Shown here one piece after another: positions 32,898-43,931 of a stretch of 64,000 nt of DNA (positions are counted from its first letter, which is position 1; each line of letters starts with the position of its first letter). The translations under genes were made by a program, and so were the position numbers. The notes beneath the pieces are model-generated. The model searched no databases and was not told the origin of the DNA. It saw only the letters and a program-made list of their open reading frames with translations. This stretch comes from Ceratopteris richardii (taxonomy: Eukaryota > Streptophyta > Polypodiopsida > Polypodiales > Pteridaceae), in contig CM035408.1 in NCBI GenBank assembly GCA_020310875.1, positions 148,916,907 through 148,980,906 on the forward strand, written 5' to 3'.

Positions 32898-34955
32898 TTA
32901 CTTGAAATCATGTTCAATGTGTCTTAAAGGAGTTTTTCTTAAAGACCTACGATTACGAGGATGGTTTATACAAAGCGTCATGAATTGGACAGATTTAAGG
33001 TCATCACGAGAACGAATTCTTGCGAAAGCACTTCCATCGTCCAGAACTTTTGTCTCCATTCTTTGTTCACAAATGAATGGCTGCCCCAAAATAATTGGGT
33101 ACGAGCAGTCATCATGAACGAAGAAATTATGTTCCTCTTTAACATCTCCAAAAGTAATAAGAACATTAGCACAAGCTCCTAGTAAATAGCCAGAAGCATT
33201 GTTGGCTGCCTTCATTTTCCACCCATGGTCACAATCAATAGGCCATTTTCCCTCATTATAAATCTCCCTTGAGACTACATTGATTTCTGATCCTGAATCG
33301 ATTAATGCTACTTGCGGTTTATTATTATTACCTATCTTAACCATAGTTTCAGTAGTACCCCTAGCCCAATGTTTCTGAGTGTAATGGCTATTTGGGTCAT
33401 CATTTCCTTTTTCCAAATGTCCAATAACAGGTCCCAAATAATTTCTACGATCAGAAGATTCTCTATACTCAGATTCATTTATTTGTACAACACTCACTTT
33501 CGGTTCATCCTGATCTTTTCTTTCCTCCATTTCAATATCTTCCGTTCTATACTCTATAGGTTCTCTTCTTCGTTTAATGATACTCATGAAATCTTCCTTC
33601 ACATCTGTTCTTGAAAATGCTAACCATTCTTCTAATGTCATGGCTACTTCTGCCTTCATAATTTTTTCATCCATAACTTTCCGAATATCTATTTGCTTCT
33701 CGATTTGCGAGATCAATTGGAAAGTCGGAGGTTTCTTTTTCGTTTTTTCTTCTTTACTTCCTTCTTCTCGTATGGGTTGCGATTCATTAAGTTTATCTTG
33801 ACTTCTATCTTCACTTGTAGTTTTCTTTTCTAAATTTTCTCCTACTTTCTTTCCTTTACCCTTATTTTGAGGCTTCTTTTCTTGTTCCTGTTGTTTTGGT
33901 TCCTGACTAGGCTCCATCATAGGCGGTTCTTTAATTGTATCAGTCGTTTCACCCTCTTTTCTAGCCCTAGTTGTTCGTTTAGACTGTCCCTCTTCATCCC
34001 GTTTTCTTTTCTCGTCTACATTAATTTCATGAGCATATACTGAGAACATATCTACTGGCTCATTCCAACATGTCTTTGATCTAATATCCGAGCTCGTAGC
34101 ATATAAGTTCTCAACAGATAACTTGCCTCTACTAGCAGTATCATAAACCTGTTCCCAGAAATCACAATTAGAGTCTTCACTATCCAGCCTACAAGCATAT
34201 GTATTTTGGCTTGTGGAGGCTTCAAAGAAGGTTTTCATTCCCCCTTTGCCGTAGTTTGATGCCAAGGGCCTTTTTGTTACATAGTCACAGATCTTTCGAT
34301 CTACTTTTGTGACCCAATTCTTATCCTTGGCCTCTTTGAATAAGTTGCATGTCCAATGTGGATGCTCCAAATCATCACACCAGAGACATCTACGTGCTTG
34401 GTTAAATGGTCTTCTAGATGGCATCTGATTCCTAGGATTTTGTTCTAATTCTTTTGGTCTCTCGTGATCTCTCAATTTAAGCTCTTGCATACTCTTTATA
34501 GTAGCTATTTCAGTCACCAAAGTCTCCACATGTTTGACAAGTGATTCTACTGATGTTTTTAACATTGTAATTTCAGAGTCATCCTTTCTAGGGTTATGAG
34601 AAGTGGGGTCATTATCTATCTTTCCTGGCACATCTCTTTCATATATTCTTGGAGTTTGCATCTGATTTCGCTCCTGTCTTTGGGCTAACCTATGGACAGC
34701 TGCTCTTACGTTATCCCAATTTCCAGTAAGCCCACTCGTAGTCGCTCCATCCTCAAGCATTGGTTCTAGCTCTCGTCTAAGAGATGGATCTAGCATGTTT
34801 AGAAAATTTCTTAATTTATCTGGTTCAAGAGCTGTTCTGTCTGCTTGAGGCATTTGGTTAAATTTGATATCAAACTCAGTTAATCCCTGAGTTATGTGTT
34901 GGTCTAACTTTGTTGTTCCTACCCATTGCATGAATGTGGCTCTATTATTCATCAA
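32898..34955 (-). CDS. gag: Ty3/gypsy gag-protease, main part
   Basis: A 685-codon open segment. The capsid part (RNFLNMLDPSLRRELEPML, NWDNVRAAVHRLAQRQER) aligns with the gag-like ORF at 11753-12100. A CCHC knuckle, CLWCDDLEHPHWTC, lies near residues 188-205. A long Lys/Glu-rich hydrophilic linker follows. The retropepsin domain is at about 540-640, with active site ALIDSGSEINVVS and the flap-side motif YPIILGQPF. It would build the particle and cleave the polyprotein. The apparent start is not the true one, since the N-terminal part lies at 35546-35244 beyond a short insertion. Pol follows on the same strand as a separate ORF. Confidence 0.85.
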   Translation of the reverse strand: MMNNRATFMQWVGTTKLDQHITQGLTEFDIKFNQMPQADRTALEPDKLRNFLNMLDPSLRRELEPMLEDGATTSGLTGNWDNVRAAVHRLAQRQERNQMQTPRIYERDVPGKIDNDPTSHNPRKDDSEITMLKTSVESLVKHVETLVTEIATIKSMQELKLRDHERPKELEQNPRNQMPSRRPFNQARRCLWCDDLEHPHWTCNLFKEAKDKNWVTKVDRKICDYVTKRPLASNYGKGGMKTFFEASTSQNTYACRLDSEDSNCDFWEQVYDTASRGKLSVENLYATSSDIRSKTCWNEPVDMFSVYAHEINVDEKRKRDEEGQSKRTTRARKEGETTDTIKEPPMMEPSQEPKQQEQEKKPQNKGKGKKVGENLEKKTTSEDRSQDKLNESQPIREEGSKEEKTKKKPPTFQLISQIEKQIDIRKVMDEKIMKAEVAMTLEEWLAFSRTDVKEDFMSIIKRRREPIEYRTEDIEMEERKDQDEPKVSVVQINESEYRESSDRRNYLGPVIGHLEKGNDDPNSHYTQKHWARGTTETMVKIGNNNKPQVALIDSGSEINVVSREIYNEGKWPIDCDHGWKMKAANNASGYLLGACANVLITFGDVKEEHNFFVHDDCSYPIILGQPFICEQRMETKVLDDGSAFARIRSRDDLKSVQFMTLCINHPRNRRSLRKTPLRHIEHDFK

Positions 34956-34961
34956 GTTACA

Positions 34962-35250
34962 TCCTTATTCCACTACTCCCAAAAAAATTCCCTCCCTTCT
35001 CATTCCTCGCGGGGTCGAGCCTCCTGCTCACCCTTTGGCTCCGCCTGTAGGATCGGAGTTTCTCCTGCTCCGCACCCTTGGTCGATGGCAAGAGGGCCCT
35101 CTGTTGTGCTCCTTTCAGTAATCCCTATCCGAAGATTTTATTGTCGCCGCCCCTCCTCAGAGTCAAGCTCAACTGCAACCCCTTAACCTCCTGTGCTGGC
35201 TCACGAATGAATCCTTGATTGTGGAGTTCAACGACGTGCACATCTATGTA
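34962..35250. other. Insertion of about 280 bp splitting gag
   Basis: GC-richer than its surroundings and absent from the related gag at 11753. It contains ggggtcgagcc, similar to a Pol III B-box, so a SINE is possible. No A-box or clear duplicated flank was found, and it may equally be an intron or filler DNA. Confidence 0.45.
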
Positions 35251-35546
35251 TGCTTCTCAGTGAAACTGTAATCTTCATGCGAAAATTCAGTAAGAAGCCG
35301 AGTCTTGAAATCCACCCAAGTCATGTTTGGTTGAACTACTCTCAATTGGATTCTCTCTCTAGTGAAACCATGAGCAATTCGTATAAATGTATCTTTTTTA
35401 TTGTCTTCAGGTAACCCATATTGTTCTGTCAATTGTTCATAATATTTAAGATAAGCTGTTACATTTATTCCAGTAAATTCCCCCCTATCTGTTTTAATTG
35501 CATCTATGATCTTCCAAATTCGCTGCTCTTCAAAGTGGTCAGCCAT
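35244..35546 (-). pseudogene. gag: N-terminal part of gag, separated by an insertion
   Basis: The Met at 35546 (MADHFEEQRIWKII) matches the start of the gag-like ORF at 11495 (MDPYLIEKRVWKLI). The following residues keep TAYLKYYEQLTEQYGLP and WVDFKTRLLTEFSHED. The frame then runs into unrelated sequence and stops. In the plus-strand relative the next residues (ETFQAWV) are contiguous, and here they resume at about 34955 (RATFMQWV). The gag was therefore once continuous. Confidence 0.8.
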
Positions 35547-35689
35547 AGTGGATAAGTCTAACTTTATAGATAAATATGAAATATACGTATATAATTCTCG
35601 TAATAATCCGTCTATATCTTGATCCTGATACGACTCCGTGGTAAAACGAAACAGAAATACAGAAAATATTCCAACTCCTTTGCCAACAA

Positions 35690-35975
35690 AAATAAAGAAG
35701 ATTTTCCTACTATTTTGCAAACAAAAAGAAGATTTCCCTATGCTTTGGCAATAAAGAAACTTTTTCTACAATGTTGTAAATAGAAATAAAGAATCCTTTC
35801 CTACTATTTTGCAATAGAAAAAACTAACGAATTTCCTATTGCTTTGCAAACAAAAAAATAAAGCAAGCTTTCCTACTATTTTGCAATAAAGAAACTTTTC
35901 TACTACTATGTAATAAAGAAAAATTTCCTGCTGCTTTAAAAATAAAGAAAACTTTCCTACTATTATGCAACAGAA
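35690..35975. repeat. Minisatellite in the leader of the minus element, unit about 30 bp
   Basis: About nine imperfect units around TTTCCTACTATTTTGCAATAAAGAAA lie between the PBS and the gag start. The shorter leader at 11391-11494 lacks them. The copy number makes the 5' leader of this copy unusually long. Confidence 0.8.
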
Positions 35976-36225
35976 TAATAATAAATATACCTGAGCAACC
36001 AGCTTGATGAAGAGGTTCGTTGTGAATGTGCTCATTGCAAAATCTTTTCATGCATGTGCAATCGTCACTTTCATGAAAGTTGATGGATAAAGGTGACGTG
36101 ACGAGGAACAATCAGCTGCAGCTACAAAGGATGTCGATCTTCTTCTTCAATCGCCAAATTGCCTATATATGCATATGCAAAACAAAAAGTAAATATACCT
36201 TTATACCTACGGTGTCGGTCGAACC

Positions 36226-36243
36226 TTCACGTCGGGTTCACCA
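36226..36243 (-). other. Primer-binding site, tRNA-Trp type (minus)
   Basis: On the minus strand this reads TGGTGAACCCGACGTGAA, three bases after the LTR terminus at 36247. It is identical to the site at 11373-11390. Confidence 0.85.
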
Positions 36244-36246
36244 AAT

Positions 36247-39200
36247 TGTCGGGAAGTTGCGGACATAAGGCTGGTGGATCAGTCAGCCACTAAGTCCCTC
36301 GGCACACGCAGGGTGTATGAGACAATCGTAGGTGTTTTAGGTATATTTTTCTTTTGTCTAAGGTATCAGAAATTCTAAATTACTCTTAAATCTAGGAAAT
36401 ATGGAGTAGATAATTGAAACACTTTAAACGTTTAAGAATCGTAAGGCTGGACTGCTCTATATCTATCAATAGCTTCATGAGGTATAGGTACTATCAAAGT
36501 TTCCTCAGTTAATTTTTCTTTTATAATTACGTCTTCTTGGATTTCTAAATGATTAGGTTGTGTACGCATAATTAAGGGTGGTGGAAATGAATCTATGTTA
36601 TCTTGAGGATCATTAGATGCGAATGAAAATAAGGCTATAAATCTATTCAAACAATAATCATGAGAAATTGAAATTAACGATTTCAGATAACATTGACAAG
36701 AATGATAATGCAAATTAGAATTGACTTAATGCTAATGACAGTAATGGATGATTACAATGCTATAAAGCAATGATATAATTTCTCTAAAAGATTGCTAACA
36801 ACTAGTGAATCCTATACAAAGCTTAATCAAGGATAATTTCCATGGATTTAATTCAGATTGTCGAATAATTGAATTGATGAAATCTTCACTTTGCTTCACT
36901 TCACTGCACTTCAATTGCTTTTTAATCTTCAATGTTTCTGCAAAGAAACATTAGGAATATTAGTAATCTGGCAAGAAATTAATGAAAAAAAAAGAAAACC
37001 CATACTTTACATACATTAAAGCATTCACATGCTAACATACTTTCATGCACTTCTAAATACCTATAACCATGCACACACTAATGCACATGCTAAGATGCAT
37101 ATCTTCTAATATACATAAACATTTAATCATGCACATGCTCCAAAGCACTAGCACACTCATGCACATCCATGTTCATGCATACTACCATGCATATGCACTT
37201 ACTTACTCACATGCACATGCTTCTATACTCATACTAATATTTTCCTTTACACACATTTTTCATGAATATTTAACGCACTATATAAGTTAATGCATATTAA
37301 CTATACATACACTTCCATGCATATGTACTCTACACATTAAAGTTTCATACATCAATATACTAAATATCTAGAAAAGGAACTAAGCAATGAACTAAATAAA
37401 TTACTGAAGTAATCAATACTTAAATGAACTTTCATTATCTCTCTCCTAACTCCCTCTCTCTCTAGAACTATTTGCAAGCATATCTCTCTAAGTGACAGCA
37501 TCCACTAATCCCTGCAGTGACGATCACCATGTTTTTCTCCCTCTATATCAAGTACTGACCTCTTTACTCTCTCATCCACTTGTGTGGGCGGCAGATCTCC
37601 GCACCACAACAACCACCAATCTACGACTCTCTCTTGCGCAGCTCACTTATTCCCCTCAGAAAGCGACTAAGGTATCAAGAACGAGCTATGAGCACACTCT
37701 AGCGCAGGCAAGAAAAATCCATCGGATGGAATTAGGCCCTAAGACTTCTGTCAACATCTATCAATCCATGGAAGACACCTCATGATCACTTAGATTTTGC
37801 ACACACTTCCGAAGAGCAAAATATATTTTCATTCAACACAATTAAACTCTCTCTGCGAATCGCAAATCTTTTGCGTCTATGTTCTCTATCTGCGCATGGC
37901 ATGCACATCTGTCTCTCTGTCAGTTTCAGCCAGCCAACCATCTCTCTCTCTATCCAGCGCTCGTGAATCTCTCTCCCCTGATTCCTTGCGCACTGCCAGC
38001 ACGTTCCATGTGCCTCACAGTGAACAGGTGCCCAAGCACTCTCTCCCGGATGCACAATTGCCGCCATCAAGGATTCAGCCTCTCTCGTGTGAAGCGCATA
38101 GGACTCTCTCTCCTGGCGCTCACCGACATCCCCCAATCTCGCTCATCCGATGCGCAAGCAGTAGTCTCCGTGCCTCTCTCTCTCTGCGCGTTCAACCTCT
38201 CTTCTAACTTCTCTCTGTCGTGACTTGCATGCACACTACAGCCTACAACATCGCGATTCGCCACTCTTTTTCTTCTCTCTCCTAAGCGCTACAGCTTTAT
38301 CATCGTCATTCTATTGTATATCATCAGTAGTGCCTAAGCCAATCGATTCCCCTGGATCTGCACTGAATCATGATTATTTTAATACGATCAACTGCGCCTG
38401 AAGCAGGCTATATACATTATAATCTATTAGTGCGTTGATACAAATCGTCGGCTTATCATGGGCTCACAATATAAAGTATAGAGGTTATTTCCCGTGTAAA
38501 AACAGGCTGCACGCTTGCTTCAGACTTCAAAGTATATAGCGAATAACATTGATTTGCGTAGACACTCCATCATCCAAACACAACAGCAGCCCTAGAGTTC
38601 TCCTGCCTAAAGTCGTGATGTGAAGCATCCCTGAACCTTCTGGAGCACAGAGTGAGAGCAACGTCATCGCGTTTGCACTTGATAATACTTACTCTCTTTA
38701 TCTCCTCCATGCACCCAGACAGAGAGAGGCTAAGAGGCTAAGAAGGGTATGCAAGCTCCTCACTCTCAATCTCTGCGTACACCATGGTCTACAGCGCTCG
38801 AAAAAAAAGGGAATTCATTTCTCTTTCTCACTCTTAAAATAATTCTCTCTCCTAGTTTAACTCTCTGCGCAGGTCTACGTGCATCCATCAAGAGAAGGGA
38901 AACTAACATTTTCTACCTCTCTCTCTACACTATTCACAAGGAAATAAGGAGGAGGAAAAATTACCTGCAAAGAAACATTAGGAATTACCACCAAAAAATG
39001 TCGGGAAGTTACGGACATAAGGCTGGTGGATCAGTCAGCCAGTAAATCCCTCGGCACACGCAGGGTGCTTGGAGCAAGCTCAGGTTTTAATGGACCTCAA
39101 AGAAGACTCGACGAACCAATTAAACTCAGCAATGTGTTATCTTTTATTGCCGTTATAATTGATATCATGTATGTATTTATAAGAATTGTTTTTAAGAACC

Positions 39201-41499
39201 AAAACAATGAAGTTCCAACTTTATCTAACAATGAACATATGTAATCGTAAGGAAAAGGGTTGAATTCGAATTCTTAACTCCAAGCCAATTAGAACAACTT
39301 ATATGAAACAAAGTCATTTTTAATAATTCAAAACAAGATGGTTATTTTAGTATGCTCTAATGATCGAATACATTAATGTTGTCAAAATTAAATAACTCTT
39401 GTCGGCAAAACATACATATGGAGAGAAACAACTAAGTAATTGCAATACTCACTAAAGAAGTCTAATTTCCGAACGATCAACATATAGCATATAGCTTACA
39501 TCGACTCATGTTTTTTCACCAATGATTACGAAGTTAAATGCACAAAGTTCATTATGTCACGAATTTTGGCTTCAATTCGTCACAAAATTTCATTCATAAT
39601 GCATATCATAGGCAACCATCTCTTATGAATACTTGGCATTACTATTCCATCGATCCCTCTGCTTGGCAAGAACTATGTTTTGAGATATGATGATGAATCA
39701 CAGAGCATAATACAAACGAGCAATGGAAAATTTCAGGGTGATGATGCTAAAACTGCCGATCTTCATAAACTTTTTCCTCTGCTCACACAGAAGTGAAGAA
39801 GCCCTTGTACTATGACACATCTCCCCCTTTCAGACCTGTAGCATGCAGCTATAATTTCTGCTGCCAGAGATTGTCCCTTCCATCAGCGTCAAATCGTCAT
39901 CCTCAATTCATCTGCGCTAAATGTTTTGCAACACATATCTAATTAAACTATAATTAACTTCTGTGAATTGTTAGAAAAGACATCGATTGGCCTCGGTGAA
40001 TCAGAAAGATAGCAACGTTGGAGTTTATACAGAGGTTGTTGATCGAATCTTTTCCGTAGCAACTAAGCATCATTCGATGTCAGATTTTTCGTACCTTCAA
40101 GTTGATGCCAGAGTTAAGCTTCAATCTGAACGTGTGATGTTGGCAAAGCGGCATCAGATCATATGCGCCATCTCTCCCTGCTTGATTCTCATTCCGAATA
40201 ATGTACCCACTAGAGCGTCAGATTCGGAGAAGCAATATAAAGCAAATTGTCGAATGGTGTCCATGGCAAAGCTGTACAAAACCTGAAGGTTGAACTTCTG
40301 ATCCATCAAAGATGCATGATGACATCTGTTAGAAAGAGCATGACAGAGAAGCACAGCGTTGGTAGCATAGTTATCGAGAGGATCTCTACCAGAGAGCTCC
40401 GGATGAAATCTGCTCCCCCGCTCCTTTTTCTACAGCGAGAATCCGCCTCCCTTTCCTCTAATATGCGCCTCTCCCTCCTCGTGCTCTCATGAATTGCCGA
40501 AGGGCCCGTTCCAGCCTCTTTCTTCAGTGGAGACTATTGCTGCCGAGAAAAAAAAACGTGAAGTGGCGTAAAAAAACATTCGGCCTCAATATGGAGCAAA
40601 GCCCACATATTTATACACACAGAGATCATGTTTTTACCACTCTTTTGGATTTACTTTAAGTTTTCATCCTCACTTTTGCCCACTCATCTCAACCACACTT
40701 TTAATTAGCTTTATGCACACAACACACTTGTTCCATTCTTTTACCCACTTTCATCTTTACCATTCATTTAAAGTTTCTCTTTATCCTCCTTTAATTGCAT
40801 CTTTTACTCAAACCACTCCTTAAATCACTTTAGTTACACATCTTATATAAACCATTCTTTTTCCTAGTACTCATATAGACCACTAGTTATTTATCCATTT
40901 AATTTACCATTTTTAATTTAATTAGCCTATATTTCTTATTTTAAATAAATCATTTAATTCAATCTTAGTTTAAGGGTTTAATTAATTAGAACCTTAGTAT
41001 TTAAATGCACACATATGATTAAAGTAATTATTAATATCATAGTTTAATTTTTAATACATAAATATTTAATGTATAGATTAATGTATTTGAATAACAACTA
41101 TTCTAGCCCTTGAAACATACTAAAACCCTAGAAAACTTACTAAAAACCCATTAGAATCCCATTGAAACCCTTTGGAAATTAATTGAAAACCTAGTTAATC
41201 CCTAACATTAACCAGGAATTAAGGCTCTTAACTTAAATGCACAAGATTAAATATAAACCTAGGGTCTTAAACCCATAATTCAATGTTTCTATGGCCTAAA
41301 CACACATTTTACGAGCAGTTTAGGGTAAACCATAATATGAACTTTTGTTTTCTTCATCCATTTGAACCTGTAAACACTTCAAAAGTAGTCAATTCAATCC
41401 ACACAATTGTTTAACAGTGATATAAAAGGTTTGAGATCACCAATAAAGTTGTTTTCATTTTCTCTGGTCATCAACGGAAAGGTTGAAAACTTTTCGACA
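36247..41499 (-). repeat. Chimeric 5' LTR of the minus element (B' fused to A), 5.25 kb
   Basis: On the minus strand it starts TGTCGAAAAG at 41499 and runs through a complete LTR-B copy to CCCGACA at 38999. It continues TTTTTTGGTGGT, like the bases after LTR-B at 16299-16312, and then joins LTR-A sequence at AATTCCTAATG near 38986. It follows LTR-A to its end at 36247. It is therefore a full LTR-B, a PBS stub and the downstream part of LTR-A in one LTR. The 36247-38985 part includes the 93-codon ORF at 36432-36713. Confidence 0.85.
38999..41499 (-). repeat. LTR-B copy (minus), 2.5 kb
   Basis: Reverse complement of 13800-16298 with scattered substitutions. Its TATA-like TATAAATATG is at about 40610. 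It forms the outer part of the chimeric LTR and the right end of block G. Confidence 0.88.
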
Positions 41500-41503
41500 A
41501 CGT
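41500..41503. other. Target-site duplication, right copy (ACGT)
   Basis: Matches 8555-8558. If the A at 41499 is counted as flank rather than LTR, the duplication is AACGT (5 bp) with one LTR base lost. Confidence 0.75.
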
Positions 41504-42810
41504 ATCTAGCTGTTTCTTCAATTTCTGGGTCATCTATTGGAGGTCCAAATGTTGTTGCCCTAACAAAGAATACTTGGTGTTAAATTTTTGAAGGCATTGT
41601 ATCATGTACTGGATGGCAGCATCAATAGTGGAAGATGATGAAGATTCGAATGTTGGAAATGATACATGCATGGTTGGTTGTGATGCAATGGGTATGGGGG
41701 TAGGGGTTGGGAAAGTGGATGATGTGGCAAATGTGGCAATGCACGCGGTGATGGGTGTCGTGTGGAGTGTGCTAATTGATGTGGATGATACTTGTACATG
41801 TGTAGCCGGTTAGACATTGGAGAAATCCCATGTCACTGGAAGTGCTTTCGGTGGCCGCAATGTGAAATAGTGAAGTGGGTGCAATTGTATGCGGTGGGGG
41901 GTACAATGGTGTTGTGAAAGGTGACTTGGTGGCCATATGAAAGGATTCTGTGCATGAATTCCTATGAATATGTTGTAGATGGAAATGGTGAGGTTCACAA
42001 ATATAGAAAATATGTGAAAGAGGAGTAGAATGAGGGTGGTTGGATGTAAATGTATACAATGGATTTGTGGTGTACGAATGGAAATGTGTAGGTGGGGAAA
42101 TGACTTGTGGCATAGGGAAAGGTGGAGTGAAGATCGATGTAACGAGAGGGTTAGTCGTAACCGGGCTGGAGGTCGGGGGCAAAATGGAAACAGATGATGG
42201 AATGAGAACATTGGGACTTTGTACAACATCAATGAAGGGTTTGGTTGGTGCTGGGGAAGAAGAAGTAATGGTTTCACTAGTGGGATATACAAGGGTAGTG
42301 GCTTCACTCACAACTAGGTCAATGGTTACAGAACTCAAAGTGGGTGCTGATGACATAGGTTCCATTGCTACAGGAATATATTTGATAGGCCATTTGAGTA
42401 TTCTTACTCACCGGGGATGAAACTTGGGAAGTGGTTTCTGCTTCAAGTAGTGCAAAGCTTTTGCTACACCTACTGATTGGACCAATTCGTTCATAGCTGC
42501 AATGAATGTCTCCCCAAAGCCACTGGTGCCCAATTCTTACTACAAAATAGCTTGACTCTCTTCCTTAGTTATTCTGCTTCTTGCCCAAACCTTATTCATT
42601 GTGTCATGTAGCCATCTGATGGCTATCGTATATGTAGGTGCTTCTGTTGACTCCTCTTCATATGTGCTAGTATCACCTTGAGCTTTGGCTTGTGTCTATG
42701 ATCGATGTTCTTCTCCCTCACTCTCCTCAGTGTCGTGTGCACCATAATCTGTCACTCTACGGTCATCATCTTCTTCTTCAAAGTCGTAGTCCATGCCCCC
42801 TTTCGATGAT
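41504..42810 (-). pseudogene. E post-gag domain, proline-rich region and start of coiled coil
   Basis: Minus-strand continuation of element E. From the 5' side, 42700-42440 carries TMNKVWARSRITKEESQ and ELVQSVGVAKALHYL, matching 53740-53990 in the plus copy of E, where it follows gag. After one in-frame stop comes a Pro/Ser/Thr-rich stretch (42365-41772) with repeated SP and TP. It then runs into the coiled-coil region, interrupted by block G at 41500. No RT, RNase H or integrase motif lies between the post-gag domain and the 3' LTR. The protein is unrecognised. It is broken by stops at about 42416 and 41540. Confidence 0.65.
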
Positions 42811-43018
42811 GTATGAGTTCTTTCTTTGCCTTCCATTGATCTCCATCGCCACTTTCCTTGTGTGTGTGTGCATGTGTATGTATGCAATCACATTTCTCAC
42901 CATCCCTTTCATGCACTTCACCTTCTCTTGATCTTCATATCGGCTTAATCTCTTCGTGGATTGACAATTATGAGGTGGAGCTCCTCACATTGGTACTCAC
43001 CATTGTACTAGAGTGACA
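42811..43018 (+). repeat. 3' end of the 5' LTR of element E, plus copy
   Basis: Reverse complement of 5114-5321, ending GAGTGACA next to the PBS. The rest of the LTR is missing: at about 42811 it joins head-to-head with coding sequence of the minus copy. Confidence 0.8.
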
Positions 43019-43025
43019 CCAAATT

Positions 43026-43043
43026 TGGTGTTGTTGCCGGAGA
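43026..43043 (+). other. Primer-binding site, tRNA-Asp type, decayed
   Basis: TGGTGTTGTTGCCGGAG resembles TGGCGCCGTTGCCGGGG, the tRNA-Asp site of plant Athila-type elements, with C-to-T and G-to-A changes. It lies seven bases after the LTR end. Confidence 0.7.
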
Positions 43044-43617
43044 CGAGCTCTAGGTTGAGCATATGATGGTAAGTGTGTTGGAGAAAATCATTGGAAGGTA
43101 AAATTTCTTTGTTGTTTTGTTGTTTGTAGTTAGTTTTTACACATTTTTACTCTAGTTTTATTCTAGTTTTATTCCCTATCATCATCTCAAACTCCAAAAA
43201 ATCACCAAAAATCTATCATATTCCCTCTTTCTCTTCTCTTTCCCTCATTTGTGTGGTGTGCGAGAGTGAGAGAGAGATTTTGCAGGTGTTTGATCATGTT
43301 TTCTGGTGCACTGTCTTGTAGGGAAGCCTTTGAACACCATGGATTTGCAAGAAACACAGGTTAAACTCCATTTTTCTCCCAAAAATTGTCGTTGACGCTG
43401 ACCATTGTGACTGTCAGACCAAGGTATGTATTTGCGTGAACTTTCTACATGAAGGAGGAGCCTAGCTAAGCGCTTGCATAGATCCACAACTACTTTTTTG
43501 AAATTGCATGATTTTTTGACCATCGTGATGATGACACATTATCACGACTGTGTTTGACCATGGTGACGGTCATTGACCGTCGTGGCTATTGGCTCACACC
43601 ATTGCGACCATGACACA
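43044..43617 (+). other. Leader of element E (plus copy), first part
   Basis: T-rich untranslated sequence, then a GTGAGAGAGAG tract, then short-period repeats built on CGTCGTGAC/CATCACGAC (about 43385-43617). The same repeat type resumes at 49373 after copia-2. No gene is seen. Confidence 0.6.
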
Positions 43618-43915
43618 CGTTACCATTAGTGTCCATGTGAAAGGCCAAATGGCCACTGGACACTTCTTTGTATATGTTCTTTAATAAAACATATAGTGGC
43701 CTGGTCAGTCACAGAACGTAACTTCGACCGCATTCGTAAGACCTAAGAAGTTTGTCTTTGTGCTCCCTGTGCACTATGTTTTTCTGCGTATCTTGTAGTC
43801 TCTGTGCAGAGTACCATGTGCGGCCTTAGGAGCTCGGTTTTCTTGTCCGAGGATATCATCGTGGATCTCTCGATAAGGAGAGCAGAACGTGGTGCATCGC
43901 CATCAAATCCCTTCA
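43618..43915 (+). repeat. 5' LTR of copia-2, about 298 bp
   Basis: It starts CGTTACCATTAG (TG mutated to CG) and ends cccttca before the PBS. It matches 49232-49372 at both ends (gtgaaaggccaaatggccac; ccgaggatatcatcgtgg). Confidence 0.75.
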
Positions 43916-43916
43916 C

Positions 43917-43931
43917 TGGTATCAAAGGAGC
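43917..43931 (+). other. Primer-binding site of copia-2, initiator-Met type
   Basis: TGGTATCAAAGGAGC, close to the common TGGTATCAGAGC of plant copia elements, begins two bases after the LTR. Confidence 0.75.

Larger units (their letters stand above)
8559..41499. mobile_element. Block G: 32.9-kb inverted composite of Ty3/gypsy retrotransposons
   Basis: One flanked insertion made of two convergent halves. Plus half: LTR-C, PBS(Trp), gag-only ORF, PPT, LTR-B, tRNA-Ala complement, pol-only ORF, PPT, LTR-A. Minus half, read from the right end inward: chimeric LTR B'/A, PBS(Trp), gag-protease, pol, PPT, LTR-A'. All LTRs begin TGTCG and, where complete, end CGACA. LTR 5' ends face outward at both ends, which is not the layout of a simple retrotransposon insertion. 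The pol ORFs of the two halves differ at only about twenty residues plus one frameshift. Confidence 0.85.

Noticed and set aside
41772-42365. A host proline-rich protein gene
   Set aside because: It reads in frame from the E post-gag domain and on toward the coiled-coil part of E, so it belongs to the element.
5114-43018. A DNA transposon with ~200-bp terminal inverted repeats (5114-5321 versus 42811-43018)
   Set aside because: The right-hand copy runs directly into a PBS and a gypsy leader, and the left-hand one is preceded by a polypurine tract. Both are LTR ends of two opposite elements.
43019-43617. CRISPR-like repeated units near the CGTCGTGAC repeats
   Set aside because: Units are short, degenerate and contiguous with no regular spacers, in plant DNA. 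It is an ordinary minisatellite.
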